From Atrina japonica (lineage: Eukaryota; Mollusca; Bivalvia; Pterioida; Pinnidae), in assembly GCA_030159075.1 (NCBI GenBank), contig BROG01000026.1, forward strand, positions 2,015,501 to 2,079,500: DNA of 64,000 nucleotides, given 5' to 3'. Below are positions 51,722 through 63,127 of the stretch, one piece after another. Numbering within the stretch: position 1 is the first letter of the stretch; every line of letters begins with the position of its first letter. The notes under the pieces were generated by a model, which was not told the origin of the DNA, did not search any database, and was given only the letters and a program-made list of their open reading frames with translations. Position numbers and translations under genes: made by a program.

Positions 51722-52795
51722 GACCATGCTTTCTCTCCTAGGCCACCAGGCCATGCTTTCTCTTGATTAGCCATCACGCCATACTTTCTCTTAATAAGCC
51801 ATAAGACCATGCTTTCTCTCCTAAGCCATCAGGCTATGCTTTCTCTCCTAAGCCATCAGGCTATGCTTTCTCTCCTAAGCAATCAGGCCACGCTTTCTCC
51901 CCTAAGCCACCAGACCATATTTTCTCTTAATAAGCCATAAGACCATGCTTTCTCCCCTAAGCCATCAGGCCATGCTTTCTCTCCTAAGCCATCAGGCCAT
52001 GCTTTCTCTCCTAAGCCATCAGACCATGCTTTTTCTCCCAAGCCATCAGTCCATGCTTTCTCTCCTAAGCCATCAGGCCATGCTTTCTCTCCTAAGCCAT
52101 CAGGCCATGCTTTCTCTTGATAATCCATCAGACCATGCTTTCTCTCATAAGCCACCATGCCATGCTTTCTCTCCTAAGCCATCATGCCATGCTTTCCCTA
52201 CTAAGACATCAGACCATGCTTTCTCTCCTAAGCCATCAGACCATACTTTCTCTTGATAAGTCATCAGACCATTCTTTCTCTTGATAAGCCATCAGACCAT
52301 ACTTTCTCTCCTAAGCCATCAGGCCATGCTTTCCCTTGATAAGCCATCAGACCATGCTTTCTCTCCTAAGCCATCAGGCCATGCTTTCTCTTGATACATC
52401 ATCAGACCATGCTTTCTCTCCTAAGCCATCAGGCCATGCTTTCTCTCCTAAGCCATCAGGCAATGCTTTCTCTTGATAAGCCATCAGACCATGCTTTCTC
52501 TACTAAGCCATCAGACCATACTTTCTCTCCTAAGCAATCAGACCATACTTTCTCTCCTAAGCCATCAGACCATGCTTTCTCTACTAAGCCATCAGACCAT
52601 GCTTTCTCTTGATAAGCCATCAGACCATGCTTTCTCTTGATAAGCCATCAGGCCATGCTTTCTCTCCTAAGCCATCAGGCCATGCTTTCTCTCCTAAGCC
52701 ATCGGGCCATGCTTTCTCTTGATACATCATTAGACCATGCTTTCTCTACTAAGCCATCAGCCCATATTTTCTCTCTTAAGCCATCTGTTCGTCTT
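51722..52795. repeat. 27 bp minisatellite, about 40 copies
   Basis: Unit CATGCTTTCTCTCCTAAGCC-ATCAGGC, with TTGATAAGCC as a frequent variant. As 27 is a multiple of three, frames such as HAFSPKPSD (plus) and EKAWPDGLG (minus) stay open; they have no independent support as genes. Confidence 0.95.
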
Positions 52796-53035
52796 TGCTA
52801 TTCCATTAACAAGTTGTATCTTATTAACAATATATTATACATAATACAGAAGTCACTACACACATTCTCACAGTTTTACTTCTGAAGCAGATATATCCTA
52901 CTGGTTTTCTTTATCAATGACTCAAAATCAATACAGGCAAATTGTCCTATTAACAGGTATATACTGATCTACTCTGAACTATGAGTACACAAACATTTAT
53001 CTTGTACATGTATGCTACACAGGTACAACCTGAAT

Positions 53036-53092
53036 TACTCTCTCTCTGTCTGTCTGTCTCTGTCTCTATCTGTCTGTCTGTCTGTCTGTACA
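53036..53092. repeat. (TCTG)n/(TC)n microsatellite
   Basis: Imperfect TCTG and TC runs. Confidence 0.95.
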
Positions 53093-53157
53093 TACAAGAG
53101 TACATTCTAAATGCTAAACAGGAACAACCTGAAAGATTGTTTTGTAATCTGTGTATA

Positions 53158-53666
53158 TACAGTAAAACCTGCATATAACGAATTTCAAGGGACCTTATTT
53201 TTCAATTCATTATAAGGACAGTTTGTTATATAGTTATAGAGAAGTGGACTGAATGGTAACAAAAACAAAAATTACTCTAAATTTGGTCTAAACGGAAACT
53301 TTCCTAGGAAGACAAAAGAAAGGAACTTTCCTATAAAGTAAAAAGAAAACACACTTTTTGTTACTTTTAGTTTACACAACTTATTTAGTCAGAGATTAGG
53401 CCTACATATGCTTGGCGAAAAAGTCAACAATTGACTTTTTTTTTAATGATATTGATCAGTCCATTATGATGCTATAAAAGACGTTGCTTTGGACATCAAG
53501 AGACATGGAAATTGGTTTGTTATAGGCAGAAATTTGTTATATAAAATTCCATATAATTTTGTTTTTCAACTAAGAATATGTAGAGGTGCAGTCAGGGATT
53601 ATCTATTGATTCATTATGTGCATGAATTCGAACAAACTGAGGTCGTTATATTCAAGTTTTACTGTA
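53158..53666. mobile_element. Pogo-like MITE, about 510 bp
   Basis: Left TACAGTAAAACCTGCATATAACG and right GTCGTTATATTCAAGTTTTACTGTA are inverted. TTTGTTATA recurs inside. No transposase; the 66-codon frame at 53489-53689 runs through its right end. Confidence 0.75.
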
Positions 53667-54169
53667 CGTGTATACTTGAAAGACTGTAAGTTTCCCCCAT
53701 GCTTTTAGCTCTCTCTCTCCTCTCTCTCTCTCTCTCATTATAGTTTATTTTTTTAGCTTGTGTGTTTTATCTTATTTTTTTTGCAAACCTAAGCATGTTC
53801 AATAACTCTCAGAATTAATTATCACAAAACATGAGAATTTCATCACGTAATTAATTTCTCCACGAATGTTTATGATATCGATAATAATCTGTGAAGTTTA
53901 TGACTGTATCACATCTAGGTGTCTATTGATACAAATAATTAACACAAGTGTGTAAAAGTAAACGGTAATATAGAATAAAACTCTGATAATAAATGTGGAT
54001 TTAAAAATGTTTTGAAAATGCAAGCCCAACCCAAAATATGAAAATACTTAATTTCTGAAAAAAATGTTTTAGATGAAACAGATTTCAAGAGATATAAAAA
54101 TTGAACTGCAATTGAACTGACAACTGTAAAATTCAAACAGTAATCCACAGACGATAACCCTCTACTCAC

Positions 54170-54241
54170 TTTTCTTAATTTAAAAGGACATGGTTGAAGT
54201 TTGTTCAATGCTGCATCCAGGAAATTCGTTGTTGAAGCAAT
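54170..54241 (-). CDS. Possible orphan exon of unknown gene
   Basis: A 72-base open block on the minus strand lies between an AAG acceptor (after 54241) and a strong GTGAGT donor. It reads IASTTNFLDAALNKLQPCPF then KLRK. The other two frames are closed. It is phase 0 at its end and cannot join directly to the candidate at 48354-48437 in that frame. I recognise no family, and the acceptor has only a weak pyrimidine tract. Confidence 0.2.
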
Positions 54242-55245
54242 CTTAAATTCACATGAAAATCTTCAACAATAGGATAATTTTTTGCCTTTGTTTAACTTAA
54301 ATATTGTAGTAACCAGCAGCTCTGGACATAGTCGTGGAAGTATTTAATGTCAGAATTACTGACTCACAAAACTGAGAAGAGATTTACAAAGAACTAAAAA
54401 TTTTAATACTTTCTATTTCCATTAGTGGAACTCTTCAAGTAAAAGGTGTGTTCAGTAGTGCCACTGGAACATCTCATAAACAAATGAGCATGGGGGCAAA
54501 TACAATTTACCGGTACCGTAGTTTGCAATGCTGTTCTTTAGGTCAGATATTACAGGTAAAGTCCAAAGGGATTCAACATTCAAGTATCTTTGTCCTTTTT
54601 GCTACCTGAGGAGCAGTCTACTGTGATGCAGTGTCTCACAGGCATATTTATTCTTTATTTATCAAGCTACCAGTACTTTGTTATTATTTACAAGTTGTCG
54701 TGTTGTCCCTGTAATCTTGGGAGATTTGCGTTATTGTTTCTTGGCGTCACAAGAGTGGTTACTCTGATGGAGTGGTAATGAAAACTACATGTTTAATAAA
54801 TGTATGTATGGCATCCTTTCATAGAAAGTGGAACCAATATTTTATTTTCGTTTAAACTTGTTTTTCTAGTTACTATGAACTTGATGAATTGAAAAATGAC
54901 AACATCAAGATAAAAGAAATTACGGTACCTAAATTCATAAATTTTTGTTCATGATTAAATTGTTATTTTCTAAGGTAACCAAAAGCAAGGAAAATACATC
55001 CATGATGAAATATTTTTCATGGACAATAAGATATCTTAACAACAAAAATGAATGTTAATGAATTCATATTTGAAGGAAAAACCACAAAAACTCCCCCCTC
55101 CCCCCCCAAAAAAAAGACAATAGGTTTCATATCGTATATACATATGTAGGAAACTCTACAAATATCTTGGACAGTATACCGGGTAGGTTTTTCATCTCTC
55201 TGCAATTTATTTCAGGGTACATGTAATGATTTTCTTTTAATAAAG
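54242..55245. other. AT-rich stretch, nothing identified
   Basis: A 62-codon plus-strand frame at 54590-54778 has no recognisable domain or splice context. A C-rich run (CCCCCCTCCCCCCCC) is at 55096-55110. Confidence 0.35.
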
Positions 55246-55246
55246 T

Positions 55247-55461
55247 TGAACGCCGCACTCAACAATTTTTCAGTTATATGGTGGCAGCCAGTTTTTAATG
55301 GTGAAGGAGAGAACCTGGTTATAATGTACAATTTACCCAGGAAGAGACCACCAGCTTTCCACAATTAAAGAGGCTCCAGTGGGGCTCGAACCTGCGCTGA
55401 CCAAAAGTGAAAAAGCTCATGGTTCAAAGCATGATGCTGTAACAACTCCACCACAGAGGCC
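55247..55461 (-). mobile_element. tRNA-derived SINE (12024-12264 family)
   Basis: Reverse orientation: tail CGCCGCACTCAACAATTTTT, body TGGTGGCAGCCAGTTTTTAA and GGAAGAGACCACCAGCTTTC, box B in GGGGCTCGAACCTGCGCTGA, and head near CTCCACCACAGAGGCCC. Confidence 0.8.
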
Positions 55462-55549
55462 CTTATAATGCAATAAATGATCTAAGACAAGTTCAATGAC
55501 GTTTAACAGATCTCTCTGATTTTTTACTGTTTTACAGAATAACTGATAG

Positions 55550-55697
55550 ACAAACATCAAACATTGTAAGATAAACATCAGACATTGTAAGACAAACATC
55601 AGACATTGTAAGACAAACATCAGACATTGTAAGACAAACATCAGACATTGTAAGACAAACATCAGACATTGTAAGACAAACATCAGACATTGTAAGT
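55550..55697. repeat. 21 bp tandem array, about 7 copies
   Basis: AAGACAAACATCAGACATTGT-type unit, nearly perfect. Confidence 0.95.
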
Positions 55698-56170
55698 TCA
55701 GAAGTCAGTATTTGCTATGTAATCTGGCCCAAAATACCAAATTGGTTATCTTCAAAGTAAACAAGTGATTATTTACATGTATATATGCAGTGCTTCATTA
55801 ATAAAATATTACACTAGTGAAGACATTTAACATGCAAAAAAGTAACATAAACCGATTGTTTGGAATATTCTACCAATGAGGCTGTTGAATTTTCATTTAC
55901 TTTAAAATTCTGAGTTTTAAACAAGAATTAAAATTCTCAAGTGTAAAAATCATTGCATATATGTACATAAGAAAACTGCTGAAATAGTGATCTTTTTACA
56001 TAGATTTAAGGCCATTTCACTAACGGTTACATAAAAATATACATGTATGTCCTTAGGGCAGATTAATGATACTAAAAGTATACATAAAAATGCCTACAGG
56101 TTTTGTGTGAACACCTTTAACTTACGTTTTGTGTGCCAGTTATCAGTTATGTATAAAATGTACAGGTATA
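55698..56170. other. AT-rich stretch, nothing identified
   Basis: No exon or repeat recognised. Confidence 0.35.
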
Positions 56171-56179
56171 TTCATACAA

Positions 56180-57668
56180 AATGTGTGTGCATATAGGAGT
56201 TTCTGGTGTGGTGTGTGCTGTGTATGGTGTGTAATGCATGTGTTGTGTGTATAGTGTGTGATGTGTGTGTATGGTGTGTAAAAAGTGTGAGATGTGTGTG
56301 GTGTGTAAATTGTGATGTAAGTGTGTGATGTAATGTGTTTAATGTGTATGATATGTATGATATGAGATGTCATTGTGTATGGTATGTGTGATGTGTATAG
56401 TGTGATGTGTATCATGTGTATGGTGTGTGTATGTGGTATATAATGTGTGGTGTGTATGTGTGATGTGTGTAACCTATGATATGTATGATATAAGATGTCA
56501 TTGTGTATGGTGTGTGTGATGTGTATAGTGTGATGTGTATCATGTGTACATGTATGTGGTATATAATGTGTGGTATGTGTGTGTGATACCTATGATATGA
56601 GATGTCATTGTGTATGGTATGTGTGATGTGTATAGTGTGATGTGTATCATGTGTATGGTGTGTGTATGTGGTATATAATGTGTGGTGTGTATGTGTGTAA
56701 CCTATGATATAAGATGTCATTGTGTATGGTGTGTGTGATGTGTATAGTGTGATGTGTATCATGTGTATGGTGTGTGTATGTGGTATATAATGTGTGGTGT
56801 GTGTGTGTGTGTGTGATGTGTGTAACCTATGTTATGCATGATATGAGATGTCATTGTGTATGGTGTGTGTGATGTGTATAGTGTGATGTGTATCATGTGT
56901 ATGGTGTGTGTATGTGGTATATAGTGTTTGTGTGGTGTGTAATGTGTATGTGTGTAATCTGTGATGTGTATAGTCCATATAGTATGTGATCTGTATCATG
57001 TGTGATATGTATGTGGTATAGTGTAATGTGTGCAATGTGTAATGCGTATAATCTGTGTTGTGTATGGTGTGAGATGTGTATGGTATGTGGTGTTTATAGA
57101 GTGTGGTGTATCATTTGTGTATGTGATATATAGTGTGTAATGTGTGTGGTGTGTAATATGTATGTGTAATGTGTGTAATCTGTGATGTGTATGGCACATG
57201 TGTATGGTGTGTATCAGGTGTGATATGTATGGCATGTGATATGTGTATGTGGTATGTGTGGTACGTGTTATATGTCTATGCTATGTGATGTGTATATGTG
57301 GTGTGTGTGGTATGTGTTATATGTCTATGCTATGTGATGTGTGTATGTGGTATGGTATGTGTTATATGTCTATGCTATGTGATGTGTGTATGTGGTGTAT
57401 GTGGTGTGTGTGATATATGTTATATGTCTATGCTATGTGAAGTGTGTATGTGGTGTGTGTGGTATATGTTATATGTCTATGCTACATGTATGTGATGTAC
57501 GTATGTACATTGTATGTATGGAATGTACATGTCTCATATACCAATGTGTCATGTACGTGTGTGTGTCAGTGTGTGTGTGTGTCAGAGTGTGTGTGTCAGT
57601 GTGTGTGTGTGTGTGTGTGTGTGTCAGTGTGTGTGTGTCAGTGTGTGTGTGTGTGTGTGTGTGTGATA
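56180..57668. repeat. GT-rich cryptic repeat with higher-order units, ending in (GT)n
   Basis: Almost the whole 1.5 kb is built of TGTG, TATG and GATG words. Longer units recur at roughly 115-170 bases (CATTGTGTATGGTGTGTGTG then ATGTGTATAGTGTGATGTGT then ATCATGTGTATGG), and a second unit of about 60 bases (GTTATATGTCTATGCTATGT) recurs at 57265-57485. Frames rich in His/Thr/Tyr or Cys/Val are by-products. Confidence 0.93.
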
Positions 57669-57699
57669 TGTACGTGATGTTATGTGTGTATGATGCGAT

Positions 57700-58170
57700 G
57701 TGTATAATACATGCATATGCAGGATTTGTATGTGTGGGGTTACAGGATAGTTTTCAGTACAAAATATAGGAGATACATTGATGCATATAATCAGACCAAG
57801 GCAAAATATGACATCCCTACATGTATTTCTGGAAGAAAGACAATATTATTTTGGTCTTTGACAGAACCGGGATGAGCCACAATTGATCTTGATAGACCTT
57901 CACTTTCAATTTCCTTTCTAGATTAGATGTGTAAAAATAAAGGAGAAATATTGACAGGAAACTGTGACATTTTATTAATTTCTTCCATTAAACTAAATCT
58001 GCACATACATGTATGGTTACATGTACTACTTGAAACTTCATTTTTTGACATAAAATTATGTGTCATGAAAGACCACCCGTCTTTTGAGATCACATTTTGA
58101 AAATCAGCTATCGGTAGTTAAATAACTGTAAATAAAACCTCTTTGAGGAACCACCTGTCTTGAAAAAAAA
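57700..58170. other. AT-rich stretch with a pogo-like MITE scrap
   Basis: GTCATGAAAGACCACCCGTC with TTTTGAGATCACATTTTGAA at 58060-58100 is a piece of the 1019-1202 family. Nothing else identified. Confidence 0.4.
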
Positions 58171-58389
58171 CATGTGTACATTTCATTGGCATATATCTCT
58201 AAAGATGGGTACCACGATACTCAACTTTTAAATCAATCACCCACATACATCTACATGTACTTATCGTACATGTACTCAAGAAACAACACACAATTGTTAA
58301 CTTATACTGAATTATTTCCTGGTTATGAGAAAAACAAACCCCTGAAGGCTAATCAAAGGAATGAAAGAAAATACAAACACCGAAAGATG

Positions 58390-58605
58390 AATACTGAATG
58401 ATCCCTGCAAATTTTTGCCCTTTTACCATGTTTACGACAGAAAGCATATTCACTGAATCTTGAATTCTCCGCCATAGGCTTATGGATGACATGCATCAAT
58501 TGTTTATCTTGAAAATTTCGCTTCCATTTTAAATTTGCCCTCTCATTTACGGACAAATATGGCGAAAAATAAATGGGAGCAAAAATGTCTAGGTATACAG
58601 TATTC
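58390..58605. mobile_element. MITE of the GAAAATTTCGC...AGGTATAC family
   Basis: Left CAAATTTTTGCCCTTTTACC; interior ATCTTGAAAATTTCGCTTCC; right TGGGAGCAAAAATGTCTAGG-TATACAGTA. Inverted ends as at 34570-34800. Confidence 0.6.
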
Positions 58606-58677
58606 AAAGAGAAATTGGATTGTAGTCACAAACATTCAAATTTTTGGTACTTTTTTCAGGAAAAATATACAGCATAC

Positions 58678-58862
58678 AATAAAATTTGCTTTAGCGACCA
58701 CCTGTGTATAAAGACCAATTGGTCATAGAGACCTTTCTTTTATATTTTCTGTGTCAAATAGCATCATTCGTATACAAATCAACCTCTATAGAAAGACCAT
58801 CTCCCTACAAGGACTGGTTTTGTTGTGTCCATTAGAGGGTCTTTATATACAAGTATACCTGT
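58678..58862. mobile_element. Pogo-like MITE, single-unit relative of 50955-51283
   Basis: CTTTAGCGACCACCTGTGTA, TAAAGACCAATTGGTCATAG, ACAAATCAACCTCTATAG and the end TACAAGTATACCTGTA follow the same order as one unit of the larger element. Confidence 0.65.
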
Positions 58863-58959
58863 ACATCTATTTGTGTGTAAAAACTGTCAATATCAACAAA
58901 ATATTGATATGTTTTGATTTTTTTTTTGAGTGGGTGGGTGGGAGGAGGGAAGGGAGAGG

Positions 58960-59110
58960 ATGTTATTTTACATTCCACCAAGACTTTTTCATTCATCAGG
59001 AGACATTACAAGCTTTAGGTAAAGTGCCACAAATTTTGACCTGTGCTCTGGGCTGACACTACTGTAGTGAATGTTCTTAAAATGTGCCACACCTATGACA
59101 CTCGACCTGG
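58960..59110 (-). mobile_element. SINE fragment (tail and central domain)
   Basis: ACATTCCACCAAGACTTTTT, TTTTGACCTGTGCTCTGGGC with TGACACTAC, and AATGTGCCACACCTATGACA match the SINEs at 6036 and 42130 on the minus strand. Confidence 0.55.
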
Positions 59111-59165
59111 GGAATTTTTTTTTTTTTTTGGTGTGTGTACCACATCTGCCATGACAAAGATTCAT

Positions 59166-59950
59166 TAGGGCTTTCCACTACTAGTGGAAAACCCTATTGT
59201 TATTGTCGTGTTTATTCTTATTCTTATTATTATTATTATTATTATTATTATTTTTCCTGTCACCACGATTTAACAAAATTGGTACGTTTCACTCAAACTT
59301 TCTATACGTGTTCTTATTCGTTCTCTTCCGAGGATGTGCTGCGAACTTTTTGGGTCAGCCATGTTGGGCCCTATAGGGGTTCCGAGATATTCGCATTGAA
59401 AATTCGCCGAAAATCACGAATTTTTTACTTCGTCCGAATTTCGAAAAACGAAGTTCATTTTTGGGCATATTGTCACGTTTTGTGTTGAAAAAATGTCTTA
59501 TTTTTTTCCTACGTCAAATTTTGACTTTGACGTAAATTTTCAAATTCGACGTTTTTGACGTTTTTTCGAACGTTTTGAATTCTTTTTCACACAATACGTT
59601 GAGAAAGTACGTCTTTTATCTCTGTAATGTGTCAGACTGAATTTTTTATTTGGTACTTTAGAATTCTGACCCAAAATGCGCGTTTTTCGGTCCTTAGCAC
59701 ATATCTCGTGCACTCTAATTTCGAATTTCGAATTTTTCGTATCACATGTTCCGCATACTTTAGTTATTATGAAAACATTTTAAAATACTTCAATTCAAAT
59801 TTGATGATTTTGAAGAAATTGTAAGTAAATACGTTGCAGGCCTGTGCATCGATTTTCGTTACGTGTGCTACGGTTGTTCACGTCATTTTGAATCAGTTCA
59901 TTTGAAACTCTCAGTAAACGATTGACAAAGCAAACGTGCATCGCTGTAAA
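59166..59950. mobile_element. Left member of a pair of long direct repeats, with a terminal hairpin
   Basis: It starts with a palindrome AGGGCTTTCCACT-ACT-AGTGGAAAACCCT followed by ATTGTTATTG and a (TTA)n run (59225-59251), then CCTGTCACCACGATTTAACA. From the TTA run on it matches 63128-64000. The interior is rich in 'GACGTTTT' and 'TTCGAA' words and has no convincing coding frame. The hairpin start resembles a repeat common in bivalve genomes (from memory). Confidence 0.75.
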
Positions 59951-60639
59951 TAGTTTTTGGAATGTTTTTGAAAAAAAATAAAGGGACTACGACATCCGAA
60001 CCCAAATTTTTGTTTTTCTGTAATTACGTCATAACGTTTGACGCAAAACGTCAAATTTTTTACCAACTGATAGAGAAAGTGACGGGTCATCATATCAATG
60101 GATCAAAAGTTTCGTAAAGGACAACACACTTTGAAAAATTAAGGATTTGTATAAACTGGTAAGAATAGTGAAATTTTGCTGAGTCATGTCTAAATTATCA
60201 ATAAAAAACCGTATACGATTGAACAAAGACTCGTCGGGAGGAAACTCTGTTATGTTTAAATGTAGTATTTTTTCTTTATTTAATATCTCGTGTACTAAAA
60301 CTCTTTGGATAACTATATGTATGAGATTCCTGTAGGGAATTAAACTAAGATATTTTACAGAATTAGTTACTGAACTCTTCGGCACGTGTTGGTTCAAAAA
60401 TAATTACGAGTCCCAATTAGAATTCGTGGTATAGTTGTGTTCTAGAGTACATATAGGACAGAGAAAACTCCGTCTTTTTTGGGGCCGAACAATAAAAACA
60501 GTACATGAAAGTATTTCTGAATTTATCATATAAAACGTTTAAGTGTTGTTCTTAAAACCTTAATCCTTAAAAGTTGTCGTAGAGGGACCGTCTCAAATAA
60601 CTCAGTGTATGGGACACCCATTCGTGTTATATTGCATTA

Positions 60640-61020
60640 GTTAATCATCATATATTTAAGTTGGAATTATTTCCTCTCATTTTAATTACATCTGTTCTAA
60701 CATTGTTATATACCCCGCAAACAGATTTTGGGGGTATATAGGAATCACATTTGTCCGTCTGTCTGTCCCGTTTGCTGTCCGTCTGTCTGTCCGTCTGTCT
60801 GTTCTGGGTTAAGACAGTTTTGAAAAGTGAATTTATCTTAAGTTTAAGTGCTACCTTCGTCAAAAAAGTGGGGCGGGGGTACATAGGCGTCGGAGCCGGG
60901 GGCGGTGCTAGGGGGGGGGGGGCTAAACCCCCCCCCCACTTTTTTTGCAAAGATCGGCATAGATGTTGAAAGTTGGGGCTTAAAGTCGGTTTAAGCCCCC
61001 CACTGCCGGCGCGTGTGTGT
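60640..61020. mobile_element. Dispersed repeat with 'TATATACCCCGCAAAC' and GTCCGTCTGTC
   Basis: TATACCCCGCAAACAGATTT, GGGGGTATATAGGAATCACA and repeated GTCCGTCTGTCTGTC are typical of molluscan interspersed repeats. It continues into a G-run/C-run palindrome at 60911-60937 and TTTTTTGCAAAGATCGGCAT. No coding frame. Confidence 0.55.
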
Positions 61021-61545
61021 AAAGAAAATATACATAAAGTTTCAATTTAATCGAGCAAAAAGTTCCCTACGCATAGACCCAGGAGCAAAGGAGCTATCCC
61101 CATTAAGCATGTTGATGTGTTTGGATGCAGTAAAATATATCTACGGGTTTTCCGAATTTCAAAAGTAGAGGGACCGTCTCAAAAACTCGTAGTAGTAATT
61201 TTCTTTTTTTTAATAAACAAACAAAAATAGTATAGGAAATATTATAACAGCTATGTCGGGAATTATGCAAAGAAAATATACATAAAGTTTGAATTTAATC
61301 GAGCAAAAGTTCCCTACGCATAGACCCAGGAGCCAAGGAGCTATCCCCATTAAGCAATGTTAATGTGTTTGGATGCAGTAAAAATATATCTACGGGTTTG
61401 CCGAATTTCAAAAGTAGAGGGACCGTCTCAAAAACTCGTAGTAGTAATTTTCTTTTTTTAATAAACAAACAAAAATAGTATAGGAAATATTATAACAGCT
61501 ATGTCGGGAATTATGCAAAGAAAATATACATAAACCTTTCAATTT
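61021..61545. repeat. 248 bp tandem duplication (two copies and the start of a third)
   Basis: AAAGAAAATATACATAAAGT starts at 61021, 61269 and 61517, spacing 248 each. The copies differ by a few single-base indels. The phrase GTAGAGGGACCGTCTCAAA also occurs at 60578, upstream of the array. Confidence 0.92.
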
Positions 61546-62089
61546 AATCAATTTTATACACTGACTAAAAGACAGACAACACTTACGGGAAAAATAATAA
61601 ACGCGCACGCACACATTTATAGGACTATAAAATAGTACCGATTTTCACCCGACACAAACAAACATATCATAATTTACAAATGAAGACAGAGACACATACA
61701 TACATAATTTTACATATGAAAGACACAGAGACAAGCGGGACTGACTAACGGACAGACACATTGACAGACACACAGACCGCTAAAAAACACGCAAATAAAT
61801 ATACTCATTAAGAATTGTTTCCGACATGAACAAACAAACATATATTTACAATTCGGGACTGACGGGTAGACAGTACTAATGCTTACTAAGTATAGAGGCT
61901 AGCCCTCCCCGAGAACCAAACCGATATGTATTAGAGCGGGTAGACAAATGTGACGGGCTTATAGTAAAAAACACATACGGCCCTATACACAAAAGAGATT
62001 ATCGATTTTTTTTTAATTATTATTATTCACGCATACGGAAAACAAATATCGGCCGTCAAACGGCTTTTTATCTATTCGCCTGGAATTCA

Positions 62090-62093
<4 letters not shown>

Positions 62094-62136
<43 letters not shown>
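62094..62136. repeat. (GA)n microsatellite
   Basis: About 20 GA units. Confidence 0.97.
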
Positions 62137-62141
<5 letters not shown>

Positions 62142-62599
62142 CAGTAGCGGATTTATGAGGGCGAAAGGGGTGTATGCCCTTGAATGCTAAAATAAAGAGT
62201 AAAAGTTTTGTAATAAAGAAAAATGTGTGTAAAACTATTTTAAGAAAATGCGTAGAATTAATAGAAAGAAGATTAGTCACAGACCGAAAAAAACACGCAA
62301 ATATACTCATTAAGAATTGTTTTACCGACATGAACAAACAAACATTTATTTACAATACAGGGACTGACGGGCAGACAGTACTAATGTTTACTAAGTATAG
62401 AGGCTAGCCCTCCCCGAAAACCAAACCGATATGTATTAGAGCGGGTAGACAATGTGACGGGCTTAGAGTAAAAACACATACGGCCCTATACACAAAAGTG
62501 ATTATCGATTTTTTAATTATTATTATTCACGCATACGGAAACAAATATCGGCCGTTTGATGTAACGGGCTTTTTATCTGTTACGCCTCAAATTTCATAC

Positions 62600-62602
<3 letters not shown>

Positions 62603-62636
<34 letters not shown>

Positions 62637-62652
62637 TGAGAGAGAGATGGAT

Positions 62653-62686
<34 letters not shown>

Positions 62687-62690
62687 TTTG
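62603..62690. repeat. Interrupted (GA)n microsatellite
   Basis: GA runs with GATG interruptions; the frame ERERERERQMR through it is not a gene. Confidence 0.95.
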
Positions 62691-62699
62691 GTAAGTTTT

Positions 62700-63125
62700 A
62701 TCATTTATGCCAGACATATGATTATGATTCGGGGGGAAAACAATAAATAGGAGTTAAAAGGCATCGTTAATCAAGGGGGTGTTTCGTCCCTACATCCATT
62801 TTGTACCAAGATGTTTCGGATTTCGCATTTATCACCTCAGCGGAAAAAACATTTCTGTATTTTATTCATAAAAAGTCTTCTATTCATATCAGCGATGAAT
62901 AACACTTGTTAAGCTTTATATAACGCTGATAATATATACTTCAATGAAATAAAACGAAGTCCTCCTCCACTTTCCAACTATCTAAATGTCATGTTAATTT
63001 CATTAAATAAGTCTTTGTTAAAAAAATCTTGAGATATTTTCATTTCTCAACAAAACAAAATTTGGTTTCTTTTTTAATTGAAATCGTTCTGGAAAGCCCA
63101 TCGTATTCGTATTCGATACGAATTC
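62700..63125. other. Sequence between the duplications and the right direct repeat, nothing identified
   Basis: AT-rich with no open frame of note. Confidence 0.4.
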
Positions 63126-63127
63126 TA

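Larger units (their letters stand above)
61771..62700. repeat. 507 bp tandem duplication, each copy ending in a (GA)n tract
   Basis: CACAGACCG followed by CACGCAAAT-AAATATACTCATTAAG begins at 61771 and 62278. Both continue through GGGACTGACGGGNAGACAGT, GAGGCTAGCCCTCCCCGA and CGGCCCTATACACAAAAG, and end in GA repeats at 62094-62136 and 62603-62690. Only the end of the first copy has GCAGTAGCGGATTTATGAGG. Confidence 0.9.

Noticed and set aside
56143..57769. His/Thr-rich and Cys/Val-rich frames of 65-127 codons
   Set aside because: By-products of the GT-rich tract.
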